Shown: piece after piece, positions 1 through 7,710 of the stretch
How the letters are laid out: every line of letters starts with the position of its first letter
Numbering within the stretch: position 1 is the first letter of the stretch
Program-made: the position numbers and the translations under genes
Origin: Hallerella sp964397425
GTDB taxonomy: Bacteria; Fibrobacterota; Fibrobacteria; Fibrobacterales; Fibrobacteraceae
Length of the DNA stretch: 64,000 bases
NCBI GenBank assembly: GCA_964397425.1
Contig: CAYNID010000003.1
Location: 62,001-126,000, forward strand
Direction of reading: 5' to 3'
Notes under the pieces: model-generated
Told to the model about the DNA's origin: nothing
The model's database searches: none
Seen by the model: the letters and a program-made list of their open reading frames with translations, nothing else

Positions 1-891
1 CGCATGGGGAAAGTGCCCTTGATTTCTGGCGACGATTGATGAAAAATGGAACTGGATCAAATTGTAATTTCCATCGACGGCGGCAAAGCGCGTCCCGTAA
101 ATGTTTTTCAGATCCGGAAAGTTCGTTCCCGTTGGCAAATTCACCACATAAGTCGTCGAAGAATCCCCCGTTCCCGTAATTTGCGTAGGCCAGGCCTTCC
201 AATCATCCAAATCAGGCTGGGTCAGCCGAATTTCCAAAGGCTCTCCCTTTGTCACATATCCCGTGAGCAAAAGCTGATTCGCTTCGCCAAGATTATACGC
301 ATCCGACGGAGAGCCGTCTCCCACGCCGACAAAAATACAGGCACTGCTCCAGCCCAATTCCCCATTCGGTCCAAGTTGCATTTGCCCCGATATAGAATTT
401 TCTCCATTTTCAGAATGGACATATTTGGAAAAAAGCCACGGTTCCGCCGAGCTAGTCCCTGCGATTGGGGAACTTTGCGCATCGCTCCAGCCCCACGCTC
501 CATAACCAATCATTTGTGTTGAATCCGACGGAGCGGTGAAATCGGACTTCTCCTTTTTTGAAAAGAAGACGATTAAAAAACTTTGCGGAGGCACTACGAC
601 ATTGCCGAACTTCCATTTTCCCGGATCCGCCGCGGAATTGGAAAAAGAATACCCGGCAAGATTGACTGCCGTATCCGCGGGGTTGAATATTTCCACCCAG
701 TCCGAGTGGTCGCCGTCCTCATCTTCATAATCCAAATTTTGCGGAGTCACTTCTGTAAAGATAACCGGAGCCGTTCTAGCAAAGGGTTCTGCCGGCAACG
801 GCTCATCCACCGCCGATGCGGATTCCACATCATCGCTACAACAGCAAATCCATCCCAAAAGCCCAACGAGTATGCCGTATGAAATTCGCAT
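1..891 (-). CDS. Lamin-tail-domain (LTD) putative lipoprotein, partial at 3' end
   Basis: The reading frame starts with ATG at 891 and stays open for 297 codons to the window edge, so the C-terminus is missing. The N-terminus is a short hydrophobic stretch ending in a run of cysteines (GLLGWICCCSDD), consistent with a lipoprotein or secreted-protein signal, although the lipobox is not canonical. Residues about 42-115 fit a lamin-tail domain: EVTPQNLDYEDEDGDHSDW followed by VEIFNPADTAVNLAGYSFSN, then a tryptophan-lysine-phenylalanine turn and a PPQSFLIVFFSKK strand. In bacteria such domains occur in secreted and surface proteins, often beside CotH or nuclease modules. The partner domain cannot be seen here. 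The function is unknown. Confidence 0.75.
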   Translation of the reverse strand, partial: MRISYGILVGLLGWICCCSDDVESASAVDEPLPAEPFARTAPVIFTEVTPQNLDYEDEDGDHSDWVEIFNPADTAVNLAGYSFSNSAADPGKWKFGNVVVPPQSFLIVFFSKKEKSDFTAPSDSTQMIGYGAWGWSDAQSSPIAGTSSAEPWLFSKYVHSENGENSISGQMQLGPNGELGWSSACIFVGVGDGSPSDAYNLGEANQLLLTGYVTKGEPLEIRLTQPDLDDWKAWPTQITGTGDSSTTYVVNLPTGTNFPDLKNIYGTRFAAVDGNYNLIQFHFSSIVARNQGHFPHA

Positions 892-1029
892 ATCTGCAAA
901 ATATATCCGTCCCACTCCAACGGCTTTTTATAAAACGATTACAAAAATCATTTTTCTGCCTTTAACGGGAAAATCGGCACGCCAATTCTTCGAAGCGCAT
1001 TTTTTCAATGCCCATCCCAGATTTCATTT

Positions 1030-1064
1030 AAAACACAAAAGACCGCTTTGACGTCAAAGCGGTT
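1030..1064 (-). terminator. Rho-independent terminator after rpmB
   Basis: An 11-bp perfect inverted repeat (ACCGCTTTGAC/GTCAAAGCGGT, 1042-1063) lies about 25 bases after the rpmB stop on the minus strand and is followed by a T-rich run. It separates rpmB from the downstream lipoprotein gene. Confidence 0.8.
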
Positions 1065-1086
1065 ACTTCTGTAAAAACTTGGCAGA

Positions 1087-1308
1087 TTAGATGCCGAGTT
1101 CTTTCACGACGGCAAAAATGCCGCGCTTTGCAATCGTGCGGAGACCCGCAGCGCTCACGCGGAGAGAAACCCAACGGTCTTCTTCCGGAACGTAAAAACG
1201 CTTCGTTTGAAGGTTCGGGAATTGCTTGACCAACTTCTTGCGGTTGGAATGAGAAACCATGTTGCCGACGAGGGCACCTTTTCCAGAAACTTGACAAATA
1301 CGGCTCAT
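1087..1308 (-). CDS. rpmB: 50S ribosomal protein L28
   Basis: This 73-residue protein has the L28 signature: MSRICQVSGKGALVGN at the N-terminus, SHSNRKK, RFYVPEEDRWVSLRVSAAG and a C-terminal RTIAKRGI. The start at 1308 is preferred over the in-frame upstream start at 1338 because it gives the family N-terminus and has a CGGAGTT ribosome-binding site upstream. L28 binds 23S rRNA in the large subunit. A strong terminator follows, so the gene is either monocistronic or the last gene of a unit that begins upstream in the ispH group. Confidence 0.97.
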   Translation of the reverse strand: MSRICQVSGKGALVGNMVSHSNRKKLVKQFPNLQTKRFYVPEEDRWVSLRVSAAGLRTIAKRGIFAVVKELGI

Positions 1309-1359
1309 CGTATAACTCCGTGTTTTTGGAGACAACATTAGTTAATTTGGCGGATTTCG

Positions 1360-2292
1360 TCAAGGTGCAAGTTCATTTGGCAGCGGGAACTTGATCTTTT
1401 CCTGCATTGTCGTCCAATTTTCAATTTCCAGCCCCGGATACCGCTCGCACATCCAAGAGACCACTTCCTGCACCAAATCTTCCGGGGCGCTAGCGCCGCT
1501 GGAAAGCCCCACGACATCAAATCCGTCAAACCACGCCGCATCAATGTCTTGAACGCTGTCAATCAGCCTAGACGGTATTCCGTGCATCCGTCCCAACTCG
1601 GCCAGGCGGTTCGAATTGGAAGAATTCTTGGAGCCGACAATCAAAAGGAATTGCACCTTGTCGCTCAGCGAAGAAACGGCTCCCTGGCGATTCCCCGTCG
1701 CATAGCAAAGATCCCCGCGCAACGGTCCTTCTATTTCGGGAAAAGCGGCGCGCAAGGCTTCGATGATTCCCTTGGACTCCGAAACGGAAAGCGTCGTCTG
1801 CGTGATATACGCGAGTTTTGTTCCCGGCGGAAAAGAGAGCTTTTTCACATCTTCTTCGTTGCGGATAAGCGTCATGGAGCCTTCTGGGAGCTGCCCCAAA
1901 TGCCCCTCGACTTCCGCATGGCCCGCATGCCCAATCAGCACAACGTGACAACCCGCCGCATGGTGCCGTTTCGCGCTCATGTGAACGCGCTGGACCAGAG
2001 GACAGGTCGCGTCCAAAACGTGCAAGCGCCTTTCCCGCGCTTCGGCATAAACCTTTTCCGGCACCCCGTGCGCAGAAAACACGACAGTTCCCCCTTCGGG
2101 GACTTCGCGCAGGTCTTCGACAAAAATCGCACCCTGTTTGCGGAAACGGTTCACCACGAACGCATTGTGCACAATCTCGTGGCGAACGTAAATGGGAACT
2201 CCAAATTTTTCAATGGCGCGCGTTACAATGTGCAAAGCTCTATCCACTCCGGCGCAAAAACCGCGCGGACTGGCCAAATACAATTTTTTCAT
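1360..2292 (-). CDS. ispH: 4-hydroxy-3-methylbut-2-enyl diphosphate reductase
   Basis: This 310-residue protein catalyses the last step of the MEP isoprenoid pathway, reducing HMBPP to IPP and DMAPP with a [4Fe-4S] cluster. The three cluster cysteines are visible at about residues 13 (GFCAGVDRA), 97 (DATCPLVQ) and 196 (GDLCYATGNRQ), together with the TQTTLSV motif and the HAGHAEVEGHLGQ loop. The start at 2292 gives the standard MKKLYLASPRGFCAG N-terminus, has a GGAG site upstream and overlaps the waaA stop by ATGA. It implies that this organism uses the MEP pathway. Translation is probably coupled to waaA. Confidence 0.97.
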   Translation of the reverse strand: MKKLYLASPRGFCAGVDRALHIVTRAIEKFGVPIYVRHEIVHNAFVVNRFRKQGAIFVEDLREVPEGGTVVFSAHGVPEKVYAEARERRLHVLDATCPLVQRVHMSAKRHHAAGCHVVLIGHAGHAEVEGHLGQLPEGSMTLIRNEEDVKKLSFPPGTKLAYITQTTLSVSESKGIIEALRAAFPEIEGPLRGDLCYATGNRQGAVSSLSDKVQFLLIVGSKNSSNSNRLAELGRMHGIPSRLIDSVQDIDAAWFDGFDVVGLSSGASAPEDLVQEVVSWMCERYPGLEIENWTTMQEKIKFPLPNELAP

Positions 2293-3485
2293 CGAAATAT
2301 CTCCAAGTTCAAAGTTCGGCGAACGTATTCTACGAACGCATTGTACGACGAAACAACCTTTTCCCGTTCCCGGCAAAGAAAGTCCTCCGCCGCTTCCGGG
2401 TTCAAAGAAAGACTTTTTCCGAATTTCTCCGGCGACGTTATCTGAATCAAAGCGCCATCCCGGAGAAGTGCACTTACCGCAGTCCGTTGTCCGCGGGAAT
2501 ACGGGCCGATACACGTCGTCACGCCCATTTCCAAAGACTCCCAAAAATCGTGCACGCCAAGCGTCCGCGAAAACGAACCGCCAATGACGGACGTTTTGGA
2601 CTCCGCCAGGACTTCGGACAATTTGCCGTAACCTTCCACAACCGAAACGCATCCTGGTTTGATTTCGGGCCACGTCACCAATTTGAGCTTATTTTGCACA
2701 AAACAGGATTCAAACTTTTCCAAGTCGTCGGCATACCGCGGCGCGAAGACCGCCACTTTACCCTGATTCGCGGTCGAATCGAGCATTTTCAAAAGCGGTT
2801 TACGCTCTTCCCAATGAAAAGAAAGAAACGCGACGTCCACCGTCGGATTTTTCGGACAAGCGATTTTCACTCCGGACTTCGCCCACGAAAGCAACTTCCA
2901 ATTTCCACCGACTATCGTCTTGTGGGAAAGCAGATAATCCCCGGCGGAGACAAAACGCGTTGAATCGGAGCCCGTTTGCATGCTGGCAAAACCGATGGCA
3001 TCGAAATTCCGAGTGTCCGCGCAACGGCGAAAGCGCCCGGAAACAAGCGCGACTTTCGGCGTTTTGGATATTTTCCGCATGGCGTTCAAATAGCCGGGCC
3101 AAAGTTCGTTTTCGGCGAGGATCAACATGGCGGGCTTTGCGCATTTCACAAAAACGCTCATGGAACGCGGAGTATCGAGCGGAGCCATGCACGTCTGAAT
3201 TCCCAGATTTTTCTCTTTGGTTTTCAAGAAATCAAGGAGTTCCGCCTTTTGCGTCGTCAAGACAACGGGCGGCATTTCCGGAACATCTTTTTTTAAAAAC
3301 GGAAAAAGGGATAAAAGCATTTTGCATTCGCCAAGGCTCGCGCCATGCATCCAAACACAGGGACCTTCCGGAAACGGGCCAGAAACTCTTTCCCGGATTT
3401 TGAATTTACGTTCCAAAGCGGGAATGTCGCAAGCGATACGGGCAGCGACACCCAACGTTCTTTGAAAAGTTTGGATTCCAAACAT
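2289..3485 (-). CDS. waaA: 3-deoxy-D-manno-octulosonic acid (Kdo) transferase
   Basis: The 398-residue product resembles WaaA/KdtA, which transfers Kdo from CMP-Kdo to lipid A precursor at the inner membrane. Family hallmarks are the HGASLGE motif near residue 50 (usually HAVSVGE), AENELWPGYL near 125 (usually ETELWPN), and a C-terminal VIGGSF...GVHDFWESLEMG segment standing for the GGSFxxxGGHNxxEP motif. These are divergent. The ATG at 3485 lies 7 bases after the preceding stop with an AAGG site; a TTG at 3506 is an alternative. The N-terminal membrane anchor is weak. It is part of an overlapping chain with the methyltransferase and ispH. Confidence 0.85.
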   Translation of the reverse strand: MFGIQTFQRTLGVAARIACDIPALERKFKIRERVSGPFPEGPCVWMHGASLGECKMLLSLFPFLKKDVPEMPPVVLTTQKAELLDFLKTKEKNLGIQTCMAPLDTPRSMSVFVKCAKPAMLILAENELWPGYLNAMRKISKTPKVALVSGRFRRCADTRNFDAIGFASMQTGSDSTRFVSAGDYLLSHKTIVGGNWKLLSWAKSGVKIACPKNPTVDVAFLSFHWEERKPLLKMLDSTANQGKVAVFAPRYADDLEKFESCFVQNKLKLVTWPEIKPGCVSVVEGYGKLSEVLAESKTSVIGGSFSRTLGVHDFWESLEMGVTTCIGPYSRGQRTAVSALLRDGALIQITSPEKFGKSLSLNPEAAEDFLCREREKVVSSYNAFVEYVRRTLNLEIFR

Positions 3486-3492
3486 GGCAACC

Positions 3493-4068
3493 TTATCCAA
3501 AAGCAAACGGCAAATCCAGTTGCCGACGCAAAATCAAAGACAATGTATAAAACAAAAGCCAAAGCCATGTCCAACGGTCCGCGAAGAACGCCGCAAGCGC
3601 CGACCTTTTGAAAGCGGATGGAGCATTCGCCACGCGAATTTGGGGAATGAACATGGGCGCAGTCTTTTTCCATTCATCAAAGGAATCCCCAAATCTTTTT
3701 TTCAAAAAATAGTCTTCGGAACGCGAAAGGCCGTATTCAAACAAAGTAACCAAAACGGCAAAGGCAAGAGCCTTAAGGCTAAGGCCCAAATGGAACAAGG
3801 CAAACGCATAACAAAAGCACAAATTGGAAAGGTAAAGCGGATGTCGGATGCGGGAATAAATCCCTTCCGTCACCAATCGCGGAGCTTCCTGTTCTGCTCC
3901 ACGGGTATGTTCACCAATCACACGGCGCGCCTCAACGCGAACGACAAAACCCACTAGCGCCAAAACACCTGCCGACGCCGGAATTCCCTGTTCAGTGGGA
4001 GGAACGAACCAGAGCAAAACAGCCAACAGCCCCAAAACAATTCCGCGGAAACGGTAAAGCGTTTTCAC
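3493..4068 (-). CDS. Isoprenylcysteine carboxyl methyltransferase (ICMT)-family membrane protein
   Basis: The 191-residue protein has several hydrophobic helices and the ICMT/PEMT-family core: GIYSRIRHPLYLSN followed about 45 residues later by SEDYFLKKRFGDSFDEW and a proline-rich end. Bacterial members are SAM-dependent integral-membrane methyltransferases whose substrates are mostly unknown. The GTG at 4068 is preferred because AAGGAG precedes it by five bases and it overlaps the stop of the ABC transporter gene as GTGA; the ATG at 4086 has no such support. Its position between a fused ABC exporter and waaA suggests an envelope role, which is an inference. Confidence 0.8.
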   Translation of the reverse strand: MKTLYRFRGIVLGLLAVLLWFVPPTEQGIPASAGVLALVGFVVRVEARRVIGEHTRGAEQEAPRLVTEGIYSRIRHPLYLSNLCFCYAFALFHLGLSLKALAFAVLVTLFEYGLSRSEDYFLKKRFGDSFDEWKKTAPMFIPQIRVANAPSAFKRSALAAFFADRWTWLWLLFYTLSLILRRQLDLPFAFG

Positions 4069-5633
4069 AGGCACTCCTTGAAGCATTTAAAATCCAGGAT
4101 TTCAAATCGGGATTCGAGAAATTCCGGCAGCGGATCATGACTGGCCATCAGCACCCATTTTCCACAAGAGTCCGCCGCCCGCAAAAAGGCTTCGAGAATT
4201 TGCGAACGTTCTTTTTGCGCCACAAAAGCAAACGGTTCGTCGAGCACAATCAATTTTGACGACGAAGACAACGCCCACAAAAGAGCCACTTTCGCGCGTT
4301 CTCCCCCAGAAAGTCCTTGTTGCAAAAAGAGCCTTTTCCCGTCAACGATTTGAAAGAGAGCATCAAATTCCGCATTTCCTTTCAAGCATCCCAGCCGATT
4401 TCGCACAAATTCACGTGGCGGAAGAACCAAATCCTGAGATACGGAAAACACACCGAGCGAAGCAAACTTCCGCGGCAAACGGATGTTTCCAGACAACGGA
4501 ACTTCTAGCCCGGCGACCAATTTGAAAAACGTTGATTTGCCACAGCCATTGGGACCTTTCAACAAAACAGGGCGGCGGGAATCCAGCGCGACATTCAAAC
4601 TGTTAAACACGTTTGAAATGGAGGGTTCCTTTGAATAAGAAAAATCGACCTGCGAAAATTCAAGGGATTCTTTATCGTGCAACGGCAAACGCCCTTTACG
4701 GGGAACCTTTTCAAGTTCAAGCATCGCGCTCAGCGCACTTTTGGACAAGCGCATTTGCGGCAAAAGACGCGAACATTCTTTCACCGGTTTGTAACAGAGG
4801 AATAGCGCAGAACAGTAAAGGATCAATCCTTCGCCGTCTAAATTCCCCTGTAAAATCATCCATGCGCAAAAAGTCAAAACGCCAACAACCGAGACAACAG
4901 ACAGTGCCTCCATCCCCTGCGACAAGGCGACGCTCCGCTTCCCCACGGCCATTCCGGATTCAAAAACAGCCTGCGATTTCCCAAAAAGAGAGCGGACTAT
5001 TTGCGAAAGGTCTTCCGGAGAACTCCACAGTCGGAAAAAACGCTTTGATTCTTCCATCGCTGAGCGCAAAGCGCCCCTCTCCGCCATTTCCTTTTCGATA
5101 GAGGGTTTCATCGCGTGCATTTTCTTTTGCACAAAAGATATCACCGGCAAGACGACGACAAGAACCAGGAGGGTCAGCCGAAAGGAAATGACAAACAGCA
5201 CGGGCAAGAAAACGGCCAGCTGCAAAACAGCCTGCATCGCCTGCATCGCCGTTTCTACGCCCAAACCGATGGTGCGGATAGAATCATACGCGATCATCAA
5301 GCGTTTGTCTGCGCCCTTTTCGTGGAAAAAATCCGGAGAAAGAGTCCTCAACCGGCGCGAAAACCATACAGAAAGCCCCCATTCCACCCTTCTTTCCGCC
5401 TTTTCCAGTGACACGCCCCGAAAAAAAGAAAAAGCCCAACGCAAAACGACCAGCAAAACCGTTCCCCAAAGCCACACGCCCAACGTCACCGGAGCGGAAC
5501 CATCTAAAATTTTCATCAGCAGCCGAACAGCAAACAATAAGGCCGCATCGGCGAGACTTGCGAGCAAAACCAGCGGGAAAACCCGCCAAAGAGCCGTTTT
5601 TGCGTTCCGTTTCAACCATCGGGAAAGATTCAT
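4065..5633 (-). CDS. ABC transporter, fused permease and ATP-binding protein
   Basis: The 522-residue protein has an N-terminal membrane domain of about six helices (residues 15-300) and a C-terminal ATPase with GPNGCGKST (Walker A), LSGGERAKVALLWAL (signature), SKLIVLDEPF (Walker B) and MASHD (H-loop). This is the architecture of half-size exporters that dimerise, such as the MsbA/MdlB/CydD group. The nucleotide-binding domain is compact and the membrane domain is not close enough to MsbA to assign lipid A export, though the waaA neighbourhood would fit an envelope substrate. It starts with ATG at 5633 and is the first gene of the chain that runs to ispH. Confidence 0.88.
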   Translation of the reverse strand: MNLSRWLKRNAKTALWRVFPLVLLASLADAALLFAVRLLMKILDGSAPVTLGVWLWGTVLLVVLRWAFSFFRGVSLEKAERRVEWGLSVWFSRRLRTLSPDFFHEKGADKRLMIAYDSIRTIGLGVETAMQAMQAVLQLAVFLPVLFVISFRLTLLVLVVVLPVISFVQKKMHAMKPSIEKEMAERGALRSAMEESKRFFRLWSSPEDLSQIVRSLFGKSQAVFESGMAVGKRSVALSQGMEALSVVSVVGVLTFCAWMILQGNLDGEGLILYCSALFLCYKPVKECSRLLPQMRLSKSALSAMLELEKVPRKGRLPLHDKESLEFSQVDFSYSKEPSISNVFNSLNVALDSRRPVLLKGPNGCGKSTFFKLVAGLEVPLSGNIRLPRKFASLGVFSVSQDLVLPPREFVRNRLGCLKGNAEFDALFQIVDGKRLFLQQGLSGGERAKVALLWALSSSSKLIVLDEPFAFVAQKERSQILEAFLRAADSCGKWVLMASHDPLPEFLESRFEILDFKCFKECL

Positions 5634-5666
5634 CGCAATAAAAAATAGAATTTTAAACTTTACCCC

Positions 5667-5694
5667 TTGACGAACTGGAATAGTTTCCTATATT
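5667..5694 (+). promoter_or_regulatory. Sigma-70-like promoter of tRNA-Glu
   Basis: TTGACG (5667-5672) and TATATT (5689-5694) are separated by 16 bases, placing a start site near 5701, about ten bases before the mature tRNA. Confidence 0.7.
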
Positions 5695-5711
5695 TGGCAC
5701 ATCTAAGCGAT

Positions 5712-5784
5712 GCCCCTATCGTCTAGAGGCCTAGGACATGGGATTTTCATTCCCAGAACATGGGTTCGAATCCCGTTGGGGGTA
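5712..5784 (+). tRNA. tRNA-Glu (anticodon TTC)
   Basis: The 73-base cloverleaf has a seven-pair acceptor stem with a terminal G1:U72 wobble, a D-arm containing GTCTAGAGGCCTAGGAC, an anticodon stem TGGGA/TCCCA around loop TTTTCAT (TTC anticodon), and a T-arm ATGGG-TTCGAAT-CCCGT. CCA is not encoded, so it must be added after transcription. It is the only clear RNA gene in the window and is read against the surrounding genes. Confidence 0.95.
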
Positions 5785-5786
5785 CT

Positions 5787-5822
5787 TAAAAGGAACTTGT
5801 CAATGACAAGTTCCTTTTAATT
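5787..5822. terminator. Bidirectional terminator between tRNA-Glu and the thioesterase gene
   Basis: A near-perfect inverted repeat with a stem of about 14 bp (AAAAGGAACTTGTC/GACAAGTTCCTTTT) directly follows the tRNA. A T-run lies on each side, so it can end both tRNA-Glu transcription and the converging thioesterase transcript. Confidence 0.85.
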
Positions 5823-6548
5823 TTATCCGAATTCAAGAACTGCCGCAGCGACGTTCCCCTTCATAAATTTGATATACGCCCGATTTTCAACCAGGAGCAT
5901 TTCCGGCACCAAGAGTTCTCCCCGCTTGGCGGGAATCTTGTATTCAACGCGAACCGTTTTCGTCGTAAAATCCTCCGGCAGGCATTCCATCGCCAGACGC
6001 ACGTAATGCGCATTGTTCATGTGACCGTTATAGTCGATATCGTTGCGTTCTACCGCCACCGGCGAAAACGTTTGAAATTCCCCATCAGGCACTGCGATTT
6101 TCCGTTCGCCATAATTCATATCCAATTTGGAGTCCATCACCGTCGCATTCATCACCTCTGCCGGAAGCTTTTTCATTTTCCCGGAAGCAAGTTCGACAAA
6201 AACGCCCAAACTCCAAGTTTTATAACACGGATTTCCCGCCGCATCGTAAATGAACGTGTTGCGGAAACCGAATAACGGTTGGCAGTCAAACACGCTCGTT
6301 TCAATGGTGAGCTTTTCCTTATATTCCGGAACGCGGATGATTTCAACCTGCCGCGATGCCAAAAGCTGCGCCAAACCATTTTCCTTTAAATAATCCCGGT
6401 AAACCTTCGCTGAATCCAGCCAAAGTTCGGAACAGTCCTGTAACATTTGAAATGCGGAAAAGAGTTTGAGTTTGCCCTGACTATCCGAGCGGCTGGTCGT
6501 CACCATTTCATGTATGCGAAACATTCTGACCTTCTTTGTTTTCCCCAA
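5823..6548 (-). CDS. Acyl-ACP thioesterase (FatA/FatB-like)
   Basis: The 241-residue protein has a double hot-dog fold pattern. The first half contains the N-terminal substrate region with LFSAFQMLQDCSELWLDS, and the second half carries the catalytic-type motif RNDIDYNGHMNNAHYVRLAM near residues 170-190, with the Asn-His pair typical of acyl-ACP thioesterases. It would hydrolyse acyl-ACP in the cytoplasm to release free fatty acid. The gene ends at the shared hairpin with tRNA-Glu. It is alone in its direction, with 24 bases to the transporter pair upstream. Confidence 0.88.
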   Translation of the reverse strand: MGKTKKVRMFRIHEMVTTSRSDSQGKLKLFSAFQMLQDCSELWLDSAKVYRDYLKENGLAQLLASRQVEIIRVPEYKEKLTIETSVFDCQPLFGFRNTFIYDAAGNPCYKTWSLGVFVELASGKMKKLPAEVMNATVMDSKLDMNYGERKIAVPDGEFQTFSPVAVERNDIDYNGHMNNAHYVRLAMECLPEDFTTKTVRVEYKIPAKRGELLVPEMLLVENRAYIKFMKGNVAAAVLEFG

Positions 6549-6572
6549 TTTAACAAAATGGCGACAACACGC

Positions 6573-7154
6573 CTACATCAAAAATTCAAAGCCCAATCCG
6601 AGCGCAGCGCAAACGCCAATCATTTTAATGGGACCGACTTTCAAAAACTTCACACAGACAAATGTCAACGTGAACAGGGAAACCGAAAAAAGAAATCCGG
6701 CTTTGTCTTCTGAAAACGAACCGAAATTTTCCCGCGTCATGAGCATTAATGTCGCCGCCGCGAGCAATCCCACAACAGCCGGGCGAAGCCCGTCAAACAC
6801 ATGACGCACCGAAGGATGGTCTTTGTACTTCATAAAATAACGGCTGATGAAAAGCATCAGAATCAGCGATGGCAAGACCAGGGCAAATGTCGCAAGGCAA
6901 CTTCCTAAAACGCAAAGGGAAATTCCCGCACCCGTATTTTGCAAAGCCGTGTAGCCCGCATACGTTGCCGTATTGATTCCCACGGGTCCGGGGGTCATTT
7001 GACTGATTGCGACGATATCGGTAAATTCGCCAGAGGTCATCCAACCGTGATGGAAAACGACTTCGCGCTGGATAAGCGAAAGCATTCCGTAACCGCCGCC
7101 AAAGCCGAACAGACCTATCTTAAAAAACGTGATGAACAGAGAAAGATAAAGCAT
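6573..7154 (-). CDS. Chromate transporter family (CHR) half protein, second of pair
   Basis: The protein of about 193 residues is a single CHR domain with around six helices. It carries the family signature FGFGGGYGMLSLIQREVV near the N-terminus and SQMTPGPVGINTATYAGY near residue 50. Short CHR proteins act as pairs encoded side by side, with opposite membrane orientation, and export chromate or related anions; here the true substrate is unknown. The ATG at 7154 overlaps the stop of the preceding CHR gene as TGATG and has an AAGGA site. The GTG at 7157 is an alternative. Confidence 0.9.
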   Translation of the reverse strand: MLYLSLFITFFKIGLFGFGGGYGMLSLIQREVVFHHGWMTSGEFTDIVAISQMTPGPVGINTATYAGYTALQNTGAGISLCVLGSCLATFALVLPSLILMLFISRYFMKYKDHPSVRHVFDGLRPAVVGLLAAATLMLMTRENFGSFSEDKAGFLFSVSLFTLTFVCVKFLKVGPIKMIGVCAALGLGFEFLM

Positions 7155-7702
7155 CACTTTTCCTTTCGCCGGTCTTCAAACTTGCCGACAATGAACCCGC
7201 AAACGCCAGCAGCCAAAATAATCAAAATGGGCGAAACACCCCACAGCCAAATCAAAAGGGCGGCAAGGACCGGAATCCAGACCGAGTAAAAATGGAGCTT
7301 CGCCTTTTTCGCCATGTTGAACGTCGGAACGGCGATCAGGGCGACAACCGCCGGACGAATTCCCCGGAAAAGAGCTGCAACAACGGAATTATCCTTGAAA
7401 CGATGGAAAAACATCGCAATCAGCAGAATGATGAAAAACGACGGCAACGCCGTTCCCAACGCGCAAAGAACGCCACCTTTGACACCCCGCAAACGGTATC
7501 CGATAAAAATGCTGATGTTGATGGCGAAAACGCCCGGACAACTTTGGGCGATGGCTATCAAATCCAAAAATTCTTCTTTGGAAATCCAGCGTTTTTTATC
7601 GATGACTTCGGATTCAATGAGCGGAATCATCGCATAGCCACCGCCAAATGTGAAAAGCCCGATTTTAAAAAACGTTTTAAAACATTCCACGTAAAGATTC
7701 AT
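7154..7702 (-). CDS. Chromate transporter family (CHR) half protein, first of pair
   Basis: The 182-residue protein is the partner of the following CHR gene. It has FTFGGGYAMIPLIESEVI near the N-terminus, AQSCPGVFAINISIFIGY near residue 50, and about six hydrophobic helices, ending in a charged tail. The two halves are paralogous and translationally coupled, as in two-gene short-chain CHR systems. The gene starts 8 bases downstream of the sprA stop, so the three genes may share a transcript. Confidence 0.9.
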   Translation of the reverse strand: MNLYVECFKTFFKIGLFTFGGGYAMIPLIESEVIDKKRWISKEEFLDLIAIAQSCPGVFAINISIFIGYRLRGVKGGVLCALGTALPSFFIILLIAMFFHRFKDNSVVAALFRGIRPAVVALIAVPTFNMAKKAKLHFYSVWIPVLAALLIWLWGVSPILIILAAGVCGFIVGKFEDRRKEK

Positions 7703-7710
7703 TCCGCGGC

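Noticed and set aside
46..522. Plus-strand frame of 158 codons near the left edge
   Set aside because: The minus-strand frame of the lamin-tail protein covers it and has a clear domain; this one is its shadow.
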